Assembly: GCA_023657425.1 (NCBI GenBank)
Contig: JAGTJW010000001.1
Location: 1,178,001-1,242,000, forward strand
DNA: 64,000 nt
Origin: Ideonella sp. WA131b
GTDB taxonomy: Bacteria > Pseudomonadota > Gammaproteobacteria > Burkholderiales > Burkholderiaceae_C
Reading direction: 5' to 3'
Shown here: one piece after another, positions 43,805 to 51,158 of the stretch
How positions within the stretch are numbered: position 1 is the first letter of the stretch
Layout of the letters: each line of letters begins with the position of its first letter
Notes under the pieces: generated by a model
Told to the model about the DNA's origin: nothing
Seen by the model: the letters and a program-made list of their open reading frames with translations, nothing else
Database searches by the model: none
Made by a program: the position numbers and the translations under genes

Positions 43805-44077
43805 ATGGCCAACCTCACCCTCGCCATCGACGATGAACTGCTGCGCAGCGCCCGTGTGAAGGCCGTGCAGCAGGGCACCAGCGTCAACGACATCTGCCGC
43901 GAGGCCATCGAACGCTTCGCGGCGGATGGCGTGGCCGACGACTTCCTGCGCGAGCTGCGCGCCGTGGCCGCGCGGGGCCGGCGCCGGGCCCGCGCGGCGC
44001 CTGAACCGTCGCCGCGCGATGCGCTGATGGACGAGGCCCTGCACGAGCGTCTGCCCACGCTGATGGCCGGCCGCTGA
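43805..44077 (+). CDS. vapB: VapB-type ribbon-helix-helix antitoxin
   Basis: A 90-residue antitoxin with the N-terminal ribbon-helix-helix (ANLTLAIDDELLRSARVKAV, QQGTSVNDICREAIERF) that dimerises on DNA, and an Arg-rich then acidic tail that would wrap the toxin. It lies directly downstream of two palindromes and 7 bases upstream of the PIN toxin gene. Confidence 0.85.
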   Translation: MANLTLAIDDELLRSARVKAVQQGTSVNDICREAIERFAADGVADDFLRELRAVAARGRRRARAAPEPSPRDALMDEALHERLPTLMAGR

Positions 44078-44084
44078 AGCCGCG

Positions 44085-44549
44085 ATGCGCCCCTTTGTCG
44101 ACACGAGCGTCGTCGTCTACGCCCTCACCGACCAGGATCCGCGCAAGCAGGCTGTTTCCCAGCGCCTGCTGGCCGAACGCGGCGCCGCCCGGCCCAGCCT
44201 GAGCACCCAGGTGCTGGCCGAGACCTACGCTGTGCTCACGCGCAAGCAGCGCTGGGCGGCCGACGACGCCCTGGCAGCCGTCACGCTGCTGAAGAGCCTG
44301 CGTGTGGTGGCGCTGACGCCCGAGAACCAGATCGAGGCCCTGCGCCTGGCCGTGGCGCACCGGCTGTCGGGCTGGGATGCGATGGTCGTGCAGGCCGCGC
44401 TGCAGGCGGGCTGCGACGTGCTGTTCAGCGAAGACCTCCAGCCCGGCCGGCGATTCGGCAGCCTGGAGATCGTGAACCCGTTCGCGCCGCAGCCCCGCGA
44501 AGCCGCCGCCGTCCCGTCCAGAAGCCGCCGAAGCGCCAGGCGCAGCTGA
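44085..44549 (+). CDS. vapC: PIN-domain toxin VapC
   Basis: A 154-residue PIN-domain ribonuclease. The acidic active-site residues are visible in FVDTSVVVYAL (D6), LAETYAVLTRKQR (E~46), SGWDAMVVQAA (D~100) and VLFSEDLQPG (E/D ~118). It is translated right after vapB. The C-terminus carries a short Ser/Arg tail. VapC toxins usually cut specific tRNAs or rRNA. Confidence 0.9.
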   Translation: MRPFVDTSVVVYALTDQDPRKQAVSQRLLAERGAARPSLSTQVLAETYAVLTRKQRWAADDALAAVTLLKSLRVVALTPENQIEALRLAVAHRLSGWDAMVVQAALQAGCDVLFSEDLQPGRRFGSLEIVNPFAPQPREAAAVPSRSRRSARRS

Positions 44550-44593
44550 CGCGACGTGAGCGTTCAGCTGTCCCATCTTGGATGGGGATTTGG

Positions 44594-44606
44594 GAGACCT
44601 GACCCC
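44594..44606 (+). repeat. GAGACCTGACCCC word, first of nine exact copies
   Basis: First occurrence of a 13-base word found only between 44.6 and 63.1 kb in this window, always in this orientation. Further exact copies start at 47836, 48071, 55095, 58471, 58529, 59819, 61659 and 63022; GAGACCTGCCCCC variants start at 56777 and 58424. Here it marks the left edge of an AT-richer stretch that leads into a Fic gene. Confidence 0.85.
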
Positions 44607-44717
44607 GGTTCGCTTCGGATCAGAGAGTGAGCAGAAGCCAAGATTGATCTTGAGCGCGATATGTATGTCGAGCATCGATTTTGCGCAACCAAGATCGTTC
44701 GAACACATAATCGCTCG

Positions 44718-46322
44718 ATGGAAGCGCCCCAAGAACCGAACGATCCCATCGGTGCTGCCTGGTTCGTTCAGCGCCATGCCTTCCAGCTGGTCATGCCGCT
44801 GGCCGTCGCAAGTCGCATCGGCGGACGAAGGTCGACCCATGCCGGCCGGCCGACAACCGTCGAGACCTACGTCGAGTCCATGCGTCCGGCCCAGACGCTG
44901 CGCGGTCACCTGACATTTCACCTCAAGCACGAGGCCCCGCACTTCGAGTTGCTCTCCAGGCTCTTCGCATCCTGCGACGCTGGCGAGATCGCCGCCTGGG
45001 TGGCCGACGAACCGACCGGGCAGTACGCAAGGCGAGCCGCCTTCCTCTACGAGTTCTTCACCGGACACGAGTTGCCTGTGCCGCCCGGCATCGGCGGCGG
45101 CTACCACGATGCGATCAGTGCACAGGATCTCGTGGCCGCGAGTCCGGAGCAGGCCGAAATCAACAAGCGTTGGCGCATCCGCGACAACATGCCGGGCACG
45201 CGGGCCTTCTGCCCGATGATCGTCAAGGCGCAGGTGGGCGCCGCTGCGCTCGGGCTCGACGTGCGGGCTCTCATCCACGATCTCGAGGTCGAGTTCGGCG
45301 AAGAGCTTCTTCTTCGTTCGGCCGTCTGGATGACCCTGCGCGAAAGCCGCGCCAGCTTCGAGATCGAAGGCGAGGCGGACAAGACCGACCGGATCCAGCG
45401 GTTTGCGGACGTATTGGCACGTCGGACCGGGCAGGGAGATGGCCTGCCGCTGGACGCCACCTCCCTGGCCGAACTTCAGCGTGAGATCCTGGGCGCCCGC
45501 ACGACAGTCCGAAGTTTTGGACTGCGGCGATCACCCGTCTTCGTCGGCGAAGTGGTCCGCTACCAGGAGGTCGTCCACTACGCCGCACCGCCGCCGGAAG
45601 ATCTCGCGGCCATGCTGGCCGGCCTGCAGACCTTCCTCGACAGGACTCGCGGGCAGTCGCCGGTGATGCGCAGCGCAGTGGCGGCCTTCGGCTTTGTCTA
45701 CATCCATCCGCTGGCCGACGGCAACGGCCGCGTCCACCGCTTCCTGGTCAACGATGTCCTGCGTCGGGACGGCGTGGTCCAGGAGCCCATGATCCTGCCG
45801 GTGTCCTCGCTCATCGCCAGCGACGCTTCGGAGCGCCGCGCGTACGACCGGATCCTCGACGTCGTCTCCCGGCCGCTGATGCGAACACTCAGCGAGACCT
45901 ACCGTTTCGCCGAGACCGCGACGGCCTACCCCGACGGCATCGCGTCGAACTTCGTCTTCGACGGCGCGGACTCTGCCCGCCATGCGTGGCGGTACCTCGA
46001 TCTGAGCCAGCACGTCGCGTACATGGCCGATGTCGTTCAGCGCACCGTGCGGGAGGACATGCTCGAGGAGTCCCGCTACCTGCGCAGCCATGGGCGGGCC
46101 CGCATCGCGATCAAGGAGATCGTGGAGATGCCGGATCTGCAGATCGATCGGGTCATCCGCTCGGTCCAGAACAACCGGGGCGAACTCAGCGGGGCGCTGC
46201 GCCGGGAACTGCCGATCTTCGAAGACCCCGTGCTCTGGGCGGCCGTTGTCGAGGCGGTTCATCGGTCCTTCGAGCACGGTCCGAAGAGCGATGCGGCGGA
46301 CAAGTACGCTGGGGCCGGCTGA
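44718..46322 (+). CDS. Large Fic-domain protein
   Basis: A 534-residue Fic protein unlike the one at 7486. The catalytic motif HPLADGNGRVHR is at about 330-341, complete for the His and the nucleotide-binding DGNGR. SFEIEG at 213-218 fits the (S/T)xxxE(G/N) self-inhibition pattern. The C-terminal ~100 residues look like a winged-helix region (IAIKEIVEMPDLQIDRVIRS). ATG 44718 is preferred because the sequence before it is AT-rich; the in-frame ATG at 44661 would add 19 residues. It is bounded by the 13-base word at 44594 and TGACCCCGATTCGCTC at 46367, resembling the GACCCCGGTTCGCTTC after the first word, so it may be an inserted block. Confidence 0.85.
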   Translation: MEAPQEPNDPIGAAWFVQRHAFQLVMPLAVASRIGGRRSTHAGRPTTVETYVESMRPAQTLRGHLTFHLKHEAPHFELLSRLFASCDAGEIAAWVADEPTGQYARRAAFLYEFFTGHELPVPPGIGGGYHDAISAQDLVAASPEQAEINKRWRIRDNMPGTRAFCPMIVKAQVGAAALGLDVRALIHDLEVEFGEELLLRSAVWMTLRESRASFEIEGEADKTDRIQRFADVLARRTGQGDGLPLDATSLAELQREILGARTTVRSFGLRRSPVFVGEVVRYQEVVHYAAPPPEDLAAMLAGLQTFLDRTRGQSPVMRSAVAAFGFVYIHPLADGNGRVHRFLVNDVLRRDGVVQEPMILPVSSLIASDASERRAYDRILDVVSRPLMRTLSETYRFAETATAYPDGIASNFVFDGADSARHAWRYLDLSQHVAYMADVVQRTVREDMLEESRYLRSHGRARIAIKEIVEMPDLQIDRVIRSVQNNRGELSGALRRELPIFEDPVLWAAVVEAVHRSFEHGPKSDAADKYAGAG

Positions 46323-46497
46323 GGTTTGGCCCCGCAGGGGTCCGTTCTGGATGTCGCTTGACCCGCCGTGACCCCGATTCGCTCTGAAGCACTTGCTGTG
46401 TTTATTGCGTTTACTCGGCACCATGCCGAAGACGAAGCAGTGATGCGCGAGCCCGGGCCCTGTCCCGTCGTTCAACACCACATCCAGGAGAGCCCGC

Positions 46498-46968
46498 ATG
46501 CGCACCCTCGAAAGAACCCGTCAGGTCCTGCCGCCCCCGCTGTCCCCGCAGGACATGGAGATGGCCCGGGTCGCCCAGCGCTGCATCATGGAAGCGCTGG
46601 ACCACGCGCGCGCCGCGGCGATCACCTTCACCACCGACAGCGGCGAGCATCCGACCGTCGACCTGCCCCCCGCTGCGCTCAAGCTCATCGGGCAGTTGCT
46701 CGGCGCCATGAGCGAAGGGCGTCCGGTCATGCTCGTGCCCTCCAACCAGGAGTTCAGCACGGTCGAGGCCGCGCACTTCCTGAACGTCTCCCCGCCATTC
46801 GTGATCAAGGAAATCGAGTCCGGGAAGCTGCCCCACCGCATGGTCGGTACCCACCGGCGCGTCGCCTTCGAGGACCTGATCGCCTACGCCAGGAAGATGC
46901 GCGAGCGGCAGGAAGCCGCTCTCGAGCGCTTGGCCGAGAACTCCCGAGAGCTCGGCCTGGACTACTGA
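46498..46968 (+). CDS. Antitoxin with excisionase-like DNA-binding domain
   Basis: A 156-residue protein. The C-terminal half has an excisionase/MerR-type winged helix (FSTVEAAHFLNVSPPFVIKE, then GKLPHRMVGTHRRVAFEDLI). The N-terminal ~80 residues are a helical part of unknown fold. The combination followed by a PIN protein is a known toxin-antitoxin layout. ATG is preceded by CAGGAGAG. It ends one base before the PIN gene start. Confidence 0.8.
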   Translation: MRTLERTRQVLPPPLSPQDMEMARVAQRCIMEALDHARAAAITFTTDSGEHPTVDLPPAALKLIGQLLGAMSEGRPVMLVPSNQEFSTVEAAHFLNVSPPFVIKEIESGKLPHRMVGTHRRVAFEDLIAYARKMRERQEAALERLAENSRELGLDY

Positions 46969-46969
46969 C

Positions 46970-47551
46970 ATGGCCGGGCAAGCGCGCTACACGGCGCTCC
47001 TGGACGCGTGCGTGCTGTACCCGCTGGCCATGGCCGATGCGCTCATGAGCCTCGCGACGGCGGGGCTCTTCGCCGCGAAGTGGACTGCCCGCATCGAGTC
47101 GGAATGGATCGCCGCGTTGGAGGAGAAGCGGCCCGACCTGCAAGGCCGACTGGGCTTCCGGCGCGACCAGATGCGTGAGGCGGTTCCCGACTGGGAGCTT
47201 GCCGAGACTGCGTGGAAGACCTGTGCCGGCGGGCTCTCGCTGCCCGACCCTGACGATGTCCATGTGCTGGCGGCCGCCCTGGCAGGACACGCGGACTGCA
47301 TCGTCACGGCCATCCAGAAGGACTTCCCAGCGGAAGTCGTGGGTGTGCTTGGCATCGAGGTCATGCACCCGGATCAGTTCATCGTCGCGCAGTGGGACCT
47401 CGACCAACTCGGGGCCGTCGCAGCCTTCAAGCGGATGCGCGTCCGGTGGAAGAAGCCCAGTGCGAACGCCGAGCAGTTCGCCGAAGCCTTGGAACGCGGT
47501 GGACTGCCTGCCACGGCGCAAAGACTGCGCGAGGCGATCGAACTGATCTAG
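46970..47551 (+). CDS. PIN-domain toxin of the larger PIN_3 type
   Basis: A 193-residue PIN-fold protein: YTALLDACVLYPLAMADAL contains the first catalytic Asp (D12), IESEWIAALEEKRPD the conserved Glu, and LPDPDDVHVLAAALAGHADC the later Asp pair, followed by IVTAIQKDFP. The C-terminal ~50 residues extend beyond the core. Immediately downstream of its excisionase-like antitoxin with one base between. Confidence 0.82.
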   Translation: MAGQARYTALLDACVLYPLAMADALMSLATAGLFAAKWTARIESEWIAALEEKRPDLQGRLGFRRDQMREAVPDWELAETAWKTCAGGLSLPDPDDVHVLAAALAGHADCIVTAIQKDFPAEVVGVLGIEVMHPDQFIVAQWDLDQLGAVAAFKRMRVRWKKPSANAEQFAEALERGGLPATAQRLREAIELI

Positions 47552-47835
47552 CCAAGGCAGCGGCGCATCGGCGAGGGAGCGCTCCCTGTGGAGCCCTCAG
47601 CTCGACGCGCACCTGCGACCTCGTCGGCCAAGGCCCGGGACCTGCGCAGCAGCGACCCAGTGGCGAGCCTTGATCGGCGCACTGGCCCTTCTCCTGTCCG
47701 ACGTAGTCCACGGCTGACGCTGAGCAACCGGGTGATGGTGTGGCTTGTGGCCACGGTGGCGCAGTTCAGGCTGGTGGTGGGCTGGCCAAAGGTCCTGTCG
47801 ACGATCTGGGTCAGGCCGTTGCCGCAGGGAATTGG
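47552..47835. other. Unassigned stretch left of an RHS core fragment
   Basis: On the minus strand an open frame that begins in the RHS core fragment continues across the 13-base word as NGLTQIVDRTFGQPTTSLNC and then becomes Arg/Ser-rich; I recognise no family. It may be a truncated gene or C-terminal toxin remnant. No convincing plus-strand gene is seen. Confidence 0.3.
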
Positions 47836-47849
47836 GAGACCTGACCCCG

Positions 47850-48070
47850 ACTCCCGGCTGTCGTAGCTGAAACTCGCCAGGCTCGTGGCCCCGGCGCTCA
47901 GCCCGGTGAGCTGGTTGCGTTCGTTCCACTGGTAGCTGTGGGTGCCGTCGGCCAGGAGGTTGCCGTTGGGGTCGTAGCTGTAGGTCTTGCCGCCCCAGCG
48001 GGTCAGGCGGTTGTTGGCGTCATTGGGCACGATGGTCAAGGCGTTCGTGCTGTGTGTACGGGCAACATGA
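47850..48070 (-). pseudogene. RHS core fragment bounded by 13-base words on both sides
   Basis: About 220 bases of the same RHS core as the cassettes further right, reading TIVPNDANNRLTRWGGKTYS, YDPNGNLLADGTHSYQWNER and SLASFSYDS, then ending abruptly at GGAGTCGGGGTCAGGTCTCC. The 13-base word lies at 47836-47848 on its downstream side and at 48071-48083 on its upstream side. It has no toxin domain and no credible start, so it is a remnant. Confidence 0.8.
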
Positions 48071-48088
48071 GAGACCTGACCCCGAGGC

Positions 48089-48176
48089 CCCTCGCGACCT
48101 GGTGCAGCTCATCGCGGCTGCGGATGCCGAGCTTGTTGAAGTGGGTTCCGGTGGCCTCGTCGATGTACGGGTTCAC
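48089..48176 (-). pseudogene. Truncated fic toxin gene (5' end only)
   Basis: A GTG overlapping the TGA of the VbhA-like antitoxin opens VNPYIDEATGTHFNKLGIRS then RDELHQVAR, which resembles the first residues of cell-filamentation-type Fic proteins (NKLGIRD-like). The frame then meets the 13-base word at 48071-48083 and continues only as RHS-derived sequence in another frame. The catalytic HPFxxGNGR is absent, so the toxin has been lost. Identification rests on ~28 residues and the antitoxin next door. Confidence 0.55.
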
Positions 48177-48364
48177 GCGCCCGTCGCCTGATCGTCGCGC
48201 TTGGCGCGCTCGATCGCGGCTTGCACGGCCTGGTCGAACGTCAGCCTGCCGGCGACGACGGCTGCTTGAAGTTCGGCGACCTCGGGAGTCTTGGTGAAGC
48301 CTTCGAGGGCCATGATGGCATCGGCGCGCTCGAAAGCGCCCCTGCGTTCGGCAGCAGTGGACAT
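48173..48364 (-). CDS. VbhA-like antitoxin (Fic inhibitor)
   Basis: A 63-residue helical protein. RRGAFERADAIMALEGFTKT and VAELQAAVVAGRLTFDQAVQ match the VbhA antitoxin pattern: an inhibitory helix containing LEG, then a G-x-(L/I)-(S/T)-x-(D/E) turn. The Ser/Thr usually four residues before the Glu appears to be Ile. It overlaps the GTG of the broken fic gene. VbhA/VbhT-type pairs are frequent on conjugative plasmids. It shares a divergent promoter region with the gene at 48472. Confidence 0.65.
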   Translation of the reverse strand: MSTAAERRGAFERADAIMALEGFTKTPEVAELQAAVVAGRLTFDQAVQAAIERAKRDDQATGA

Positions 48365-48413
48365 GGTGACTCCTTCGACTTTGAAGACGCCCCGATTTTA
48401 CCTGATATATGGC

Positions 48414-48455
48414 TTGATATCTACCGCCATTTGGTATATTCTTGGGTACATACCA
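48414..48455. promoter_or_regulatory. AT-rich divergent promoter region with inverted repeat
   Basis: TTGATA (48414-48419) and TATATT (48435-48440) with a 15-base gap form a plausible, tight plus-strand promoter for the gene at 48472. TGGTAT (48432-48437) and ATACCA (48450-48455) are an exact inverted repeat covering the -10, suggesting an operator. On the minus strand GGTAAAAT near 48395 could be the -10 for the VbhA-like gene. Confidence 0.45.
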
Positions 48456-48471
48456 TCAGAAGGAGTACACC

Positions 48472-48897
48472 ATGCAGACCATCAAGACCGTGGGCGACCT
48501 CAAGAGAGTGCTGTCGGTTTACGACGACGCCTTGCCCATCGAGTTCGCGAATGGTGTTCAGGCGCTGTCGTTGGGCACCGACATGCAGATAGCGCGGGTG
48601 CAGCGTGAGGGTCAGCCCTCGGCGCTGCGCGTCGAGCTGCATCCCGCAGTGACCGTGAAGCCCTCGGCTTCATGGTTGGCGCACGCCTACCCGTTGCAGC
48701 AGATCACGATCCAGTTGCAGGGGCGTCGAGAGAGTCGGCGCGAGGACGTTGCTCGCCAGCTCGATGAGGTGGCGAACCGCCTGGTGCAAGGCGACTTGCG
48801 CGGCGAGGTCAGCGATGACGACTTCGGCTATCGCTTCAGGGTTGTCGAGCAATCTGGTGGCCCGTCGTTCTTCGACGAACCGGCCTCGGCGAACTGA
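48472..48897 (+). CDS. Hypothetical protein of the plasmid-like segment
   Basis: A 141-residue soluble protein, not recognised. [20 protein letters not shown] starts a short helix-strand region; the C-terminus is acidic and polar ([20 protein letters not shown]). A strong AGAAGGAG lies 7 bases before the ATG, so it is very probably translated. It is followed 12 bases later by a vapBC pair. Codon use is less GC-extreme than in the chromosomal genes. Confidence 0.7.
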   Translation: MQTIKTVGDLKRVLSVYDDALPIEFANGVQALSLGTDMQIARVQREGQPSALRVELHPAVTVKPSASWLAHAYPLQQITIQLQGRRESRREDVARQLDEVANRLVQGDLRGEVSDDDFGYRFRVVEQSGGPSFFDEPASAN

Positions 48898-48909
48898 GTG
48901 GGGGCGATC

Positions 48910-49170
48910 ATGGGTCAGACAGCGAAGGTCTTCACGACGGGTCGGAGCCAGGCGGTACGGTTGCCGCTGGAATACCGCTTCGACGAGAAGGAGGTCTACA
49001 TCCGCCGCGATCCGGCCACTGGCGACGTGATTCTGTCGCGTCGGCCCGAGTCGTGGGATGGCCTCTTCGCGCTGGACGCGACAACTGCGGTGCCTGCGGA
49101 CTTCATGAGTGCCGCCGACCGCAACCAGGGCGAGCAGACGCGCGACCCGTTCGCGGAGTCTGCGCAATGA
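48910..49170 (+). CDS. vapB: AbrB/VagC-type antitoxin (VapB)
   Basis: An 86-residue antitoxin with the N-terminal SpoVT/AbrB fold: [20 protein letters not shown] then [20 protein letters not shown]. The C-terminal acidic tail would bind the PIN toxin. The start at ATG 48910 fits the family; the GTG at 48898 is an alternative. Its TGA overlaps the vapC ATG (ATGA). Confidence 0.88.
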   Translation: MGQTAKVFTTGRSQAVRLPLEYRFDEKEVYIRRDPATGDVILSRRPESWDGLFALDATTAVPADFMSAADRNQGEQTRDPFAESAQ

Positions 49171-49607
49171 CGACGTACATGCTCGACACGAACATCGCGA
49201 GCCACATCATCAAGGGCGACATCCCGCATGTGCGGTTGCGCCTTGTGGCGGTGCCCATGCACTGCGTTGTCGTGTCAGTCGTCACGCAAGCCGAACTGCT
49301 GTACGGCGTGGCGAAGCGGGGACACCCGCAGGGCTTGACCGCCCGCGTGCGCGAGTTCCTTGCGCGCGTCACGGTCATGCCGTGGACACAGGAGGTCGGC
49401 GAGGTCTACGCCGACTTGCGTGCTCGGTGCGAAGCGGCTGGCATCACGCTCGCGCCGATGGATTTGATGATTGCCGCGCATGCAAGGACGATTGACCTTG
49501 CATCGGAGAACGTGCAGGACACGGCTGTGCTCGTCACTCGTGATCGAGCTTTCGGCCGTGTGCCTGGTTTAAGGCTCGACGACTGGACAAAGGAGGTTTC
49601 ACCATGA
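49167..49607 (+). CDS. vapC: PIN-domain toxin VapC
   Basis: A 146-residue PIN ribonuclease: [18 protein letters not shown] holds the first Asp (D7), [13 protein letters not shown] the Glu (~E46), [12 protein letters not shown] the third acidic residue, and [18 protein letters not shown] the fourth. Overlaps its antitoxin by four bases. The stop overlaps the start of the next small membrane gene, so four genes may form one transcript. Confidence 0.92.
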   Translation: MTTYMLDTNIASHIIKGDIPHVRLRLVAVPMHCVVVSVVTQAELLYGVAKRGHPQGLTARVREFLARVTVMPWTQEVGEVYADLRARCEAAGITLAPMDLMIAAHARTIDLASENVQDTAVLVTRDRAFGRVPGLRLDDWTKEVSP

Positions 49608-49930
49608 AGGTCGCTCATCTTCGGCTTGTGGCCGACAACACCGAACGGCCCGCCGATGCCGGCCGGTCTGATCCCGGCGCGGTCAAGGCCAAGGCGCTCG
49701 CCGACTTCGAGGCGCTGGCTTCGCGTGCTCGCTACTGGTTCGCCCTGGCGCTCATGATCCTCGGTGCGCCGTTCCGCTTCGTCGCGGCCGTCGCACGCTT
49801 CGCTGTCGCGGCTGGACGGGCCTTCTTCGATGCGGTCTTCAAGATCGTCATCGGGACGATCGGCCTGACCCTGATCGTGATCGTGGGCTATGGCCTGCTG
49901 CGTGTGGTGCTGCACCCTCTGTTTCACTGA
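49604..49930 (+). CDS. Small membrane protein of unknown function
   Basis: A 108-residue protein with a polar N-terminus and two probable membrane helices (about 46-65, [20 protein letters not shown], and 80-102, [20 protein letters not shown]). Not recognised. Its ATG overlaps the vapC stop and is preceded by AAGGAGG, a strong ribosome-binding site. Likely part of the plasmid-like segment. Confidence 0.65.
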   Translation: MKVAHLRLVADNTERPADAGRSDPGAVKAKALADFEALASRARYWFALALMILGAPFRFVAAVARFAVAAGRAFFDAVFKIVIGTIGLTLIVIVGYGLLRVVLHPLFH

Positions 49931-49939
49931 GGGGGCGGC

Positions 49940-50194
49940 ATGGCGAACTGCACCGGCTGCACCAGGTCGCGCCCCAAGCGCGAGGAACACCTTGCCGTCG
50001 ATGGCTTCATCGAGTGCAAGGCTTGCGAAGACGCTGGCACCCTCATGAAAGCGTTCGGCGAGTACGCCAGCCTTCGGCGGGCCTCGCAACCCTTCGTCAT
50101 CGAGGGCGTGCCGGGGCATCCCGGCTCGGCCTGGCCGTTCCAGTTCCAACCCGATTCGATCGCTCGCTGCGACGGCTTTAGCGAGCGCGCGTAA
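49940..50194 (+). CDS. Small cysteine-containing hypothetical protein
   Basis: An 84-residue protein with a possible zinc-binding pattern, CTGCTRSRPKREEHL and IECKACEDAGT (C4, C7, C27, C30), i.e. CxxC...CxxC. No family is recognised. ATG is preceded by GAGGGGG and lies 9 bases after the membrane-protein stop, suggesting co-transcription. Confidence 0.6.
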   Translation: MANCTGCTRSRPKREEHLAVDGFIECKACEDAGTLMKAFGEYASLRRASQPFVIEGVPGHPGSAWPFQFQPDSIARCDGFSERA

Positions 50195-50218
50195 CACCTA
50201 CCCAGGGAGACAAAGCAC

Positions 50219-50267
50219 ATGACATTGCAGACACTAATTTGCGGCCTGGTCGGTCGCCCCCGAGTTC
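50219..50267 (+). pseudogene. 5' end of a gene interrupted at the IS66-family insertion
   Basis: MTLQTLICGLVGRP follows a good ribosome-binding site (AGGGAGAC) 25 bases after the previous gene, then the frame runs into the left end of the IS66 element. The continuation beyond the element does not restore a recognisable protein. Only about 16 residues remain, so the family cannot be told. Confidence 0.45.
50260..50267. repeat. Target-site duplication CCGAGTTC, left copy
   Basis: CCGAGTTC here is repeated exactly at 52964-52971, directly outside the two ends of the IS66-family element. Eight bases is the duplication length known for IS66 elements. Confidence 0.9.
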
Positions 50268-50294
50268 GTAAACATTCGGTGAGCACGTCCCCGC

Positions 50295-51158
50295 TCACCC
50301 CCGCAGAACCGCAGCGTAGTCTCGTCTGAGCGGATACAGCCAGATGTCCTTGGTGGGCAGCACCTGTTCATGGACGGTGCTCTTCTTGCCCCGGCCGACC
50401 GTCTTGCCCACCAGTTGCCAGTTGGCGGCCCTGTAGCAGGTGCCCTTGTGCCGGGGGCTCTCGACGAAGGTCTCCAGCAGCACCGGTCGGTAGCCGTATC
50501 GCAATTGCCAGTCCACCGGCAGCCGGCGCGCAGCCAGGGCCAGGATCTTGGAGGCCAGCCCCTTGGACTGCACCCACGGCAGGATCAGGAAGCGCGCGTT
50601 GTTGACGATCAGCTGCAGGTTCTTCTGCCGCTGCTCCGGTGTCCAGCCGATGAAGCGTTCGCGGTCGGCCAGCTTCCACGCGCTGGCGCCGAAGCTCAAC
50701 AGCGCCAGCAGTTGCTCTCCCGCATACACGTTGTAGCGGATCTGGCTGCCCGACAGTGGCGTGTAGCCCAGGTAGTGGTACCGCGCCACATACTCGTTCC
50801 ACAACCGGGACTCGGCCCCGCGTCCTTGCACGATGTGCAGGCTCAGCGCCGGCAGGTCGTGCACGGCAGCCACCAGCGCGGGCTGCCCGTCGGTGGCCGA
50901 TGTGGCGGTGAACTGGGCGCGCCGGCGGGGATTGGGGATCAGCGAGGGCGGCAGTGTGATCAGCCCGTCGGCTTGCATGCGCAGCATCGCCACGCGGCAG
51001 CTCATCTCCCGCAGCCGGCCATCCGGACGCCGCCACTCCAGCAGTTCGCAGACCACGCGCGACAGCGGGGTTCGCTTGAGCGCCGGGTTCGACTCGATCG
51101 TGTCGACGATCGCCTGCAAGTCCTGCGCGCTGAAGTCGCGCCCGCTGTACCGCCTCAT
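50295..51158 (-). CDS. DruA-like DUF4338 protein carried by the IS66-family element
   Basis: A 287-residue protein of the DUF4338 family to which DruA of the Druantia anti-phage system belongs. LWNEYVARYHYLGYTPLSGS, IRYNVYAGEQLLALLSFGAS, LQLIVNNARFLILPWVQSKG and GTCYRAANWQLVGKTVGRGK are family-like. It lies within the insertion sequence, and its ATG overlaps the transposase stop (ATGA), so here it is an IS passenger or transposition accessory. No other Druantia genes (druB-E) are nearby, so an anti-phage role on its own is not supported. Confidence 0.82.
   Translation of the reverse strand: MRRYSGRDFSAQDLQAIVDTIESNPALKRTPLSRVVCELLEWRRPDGRLREMSCRVAMLRMQADGLITLPPSLIPNPRRRAQFTATSATDGQPALVAAVHDLPALSLHIVQGRGAESRLWNEYVARYHYLGYTPLSGSQIRYNVYAGEQLLALLSFGASAWKLADRERFIGWTPEQRQKNLQLIVNNARFLILPWVQSKGLASKILALAARRLPVDWQLRYGYRPVLLETFVESPRHKGTCYRAANWQLVGKTVGRGKKSTVHEQVLPTKDIWLYPLRRDYAAVLRG

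Noticed and set aside
50295-51158. A Druantia defence system
   Set aside because: Only the DruA-like gene is present and it lies inside an insertion sequence; no druB-E genes are nearby.
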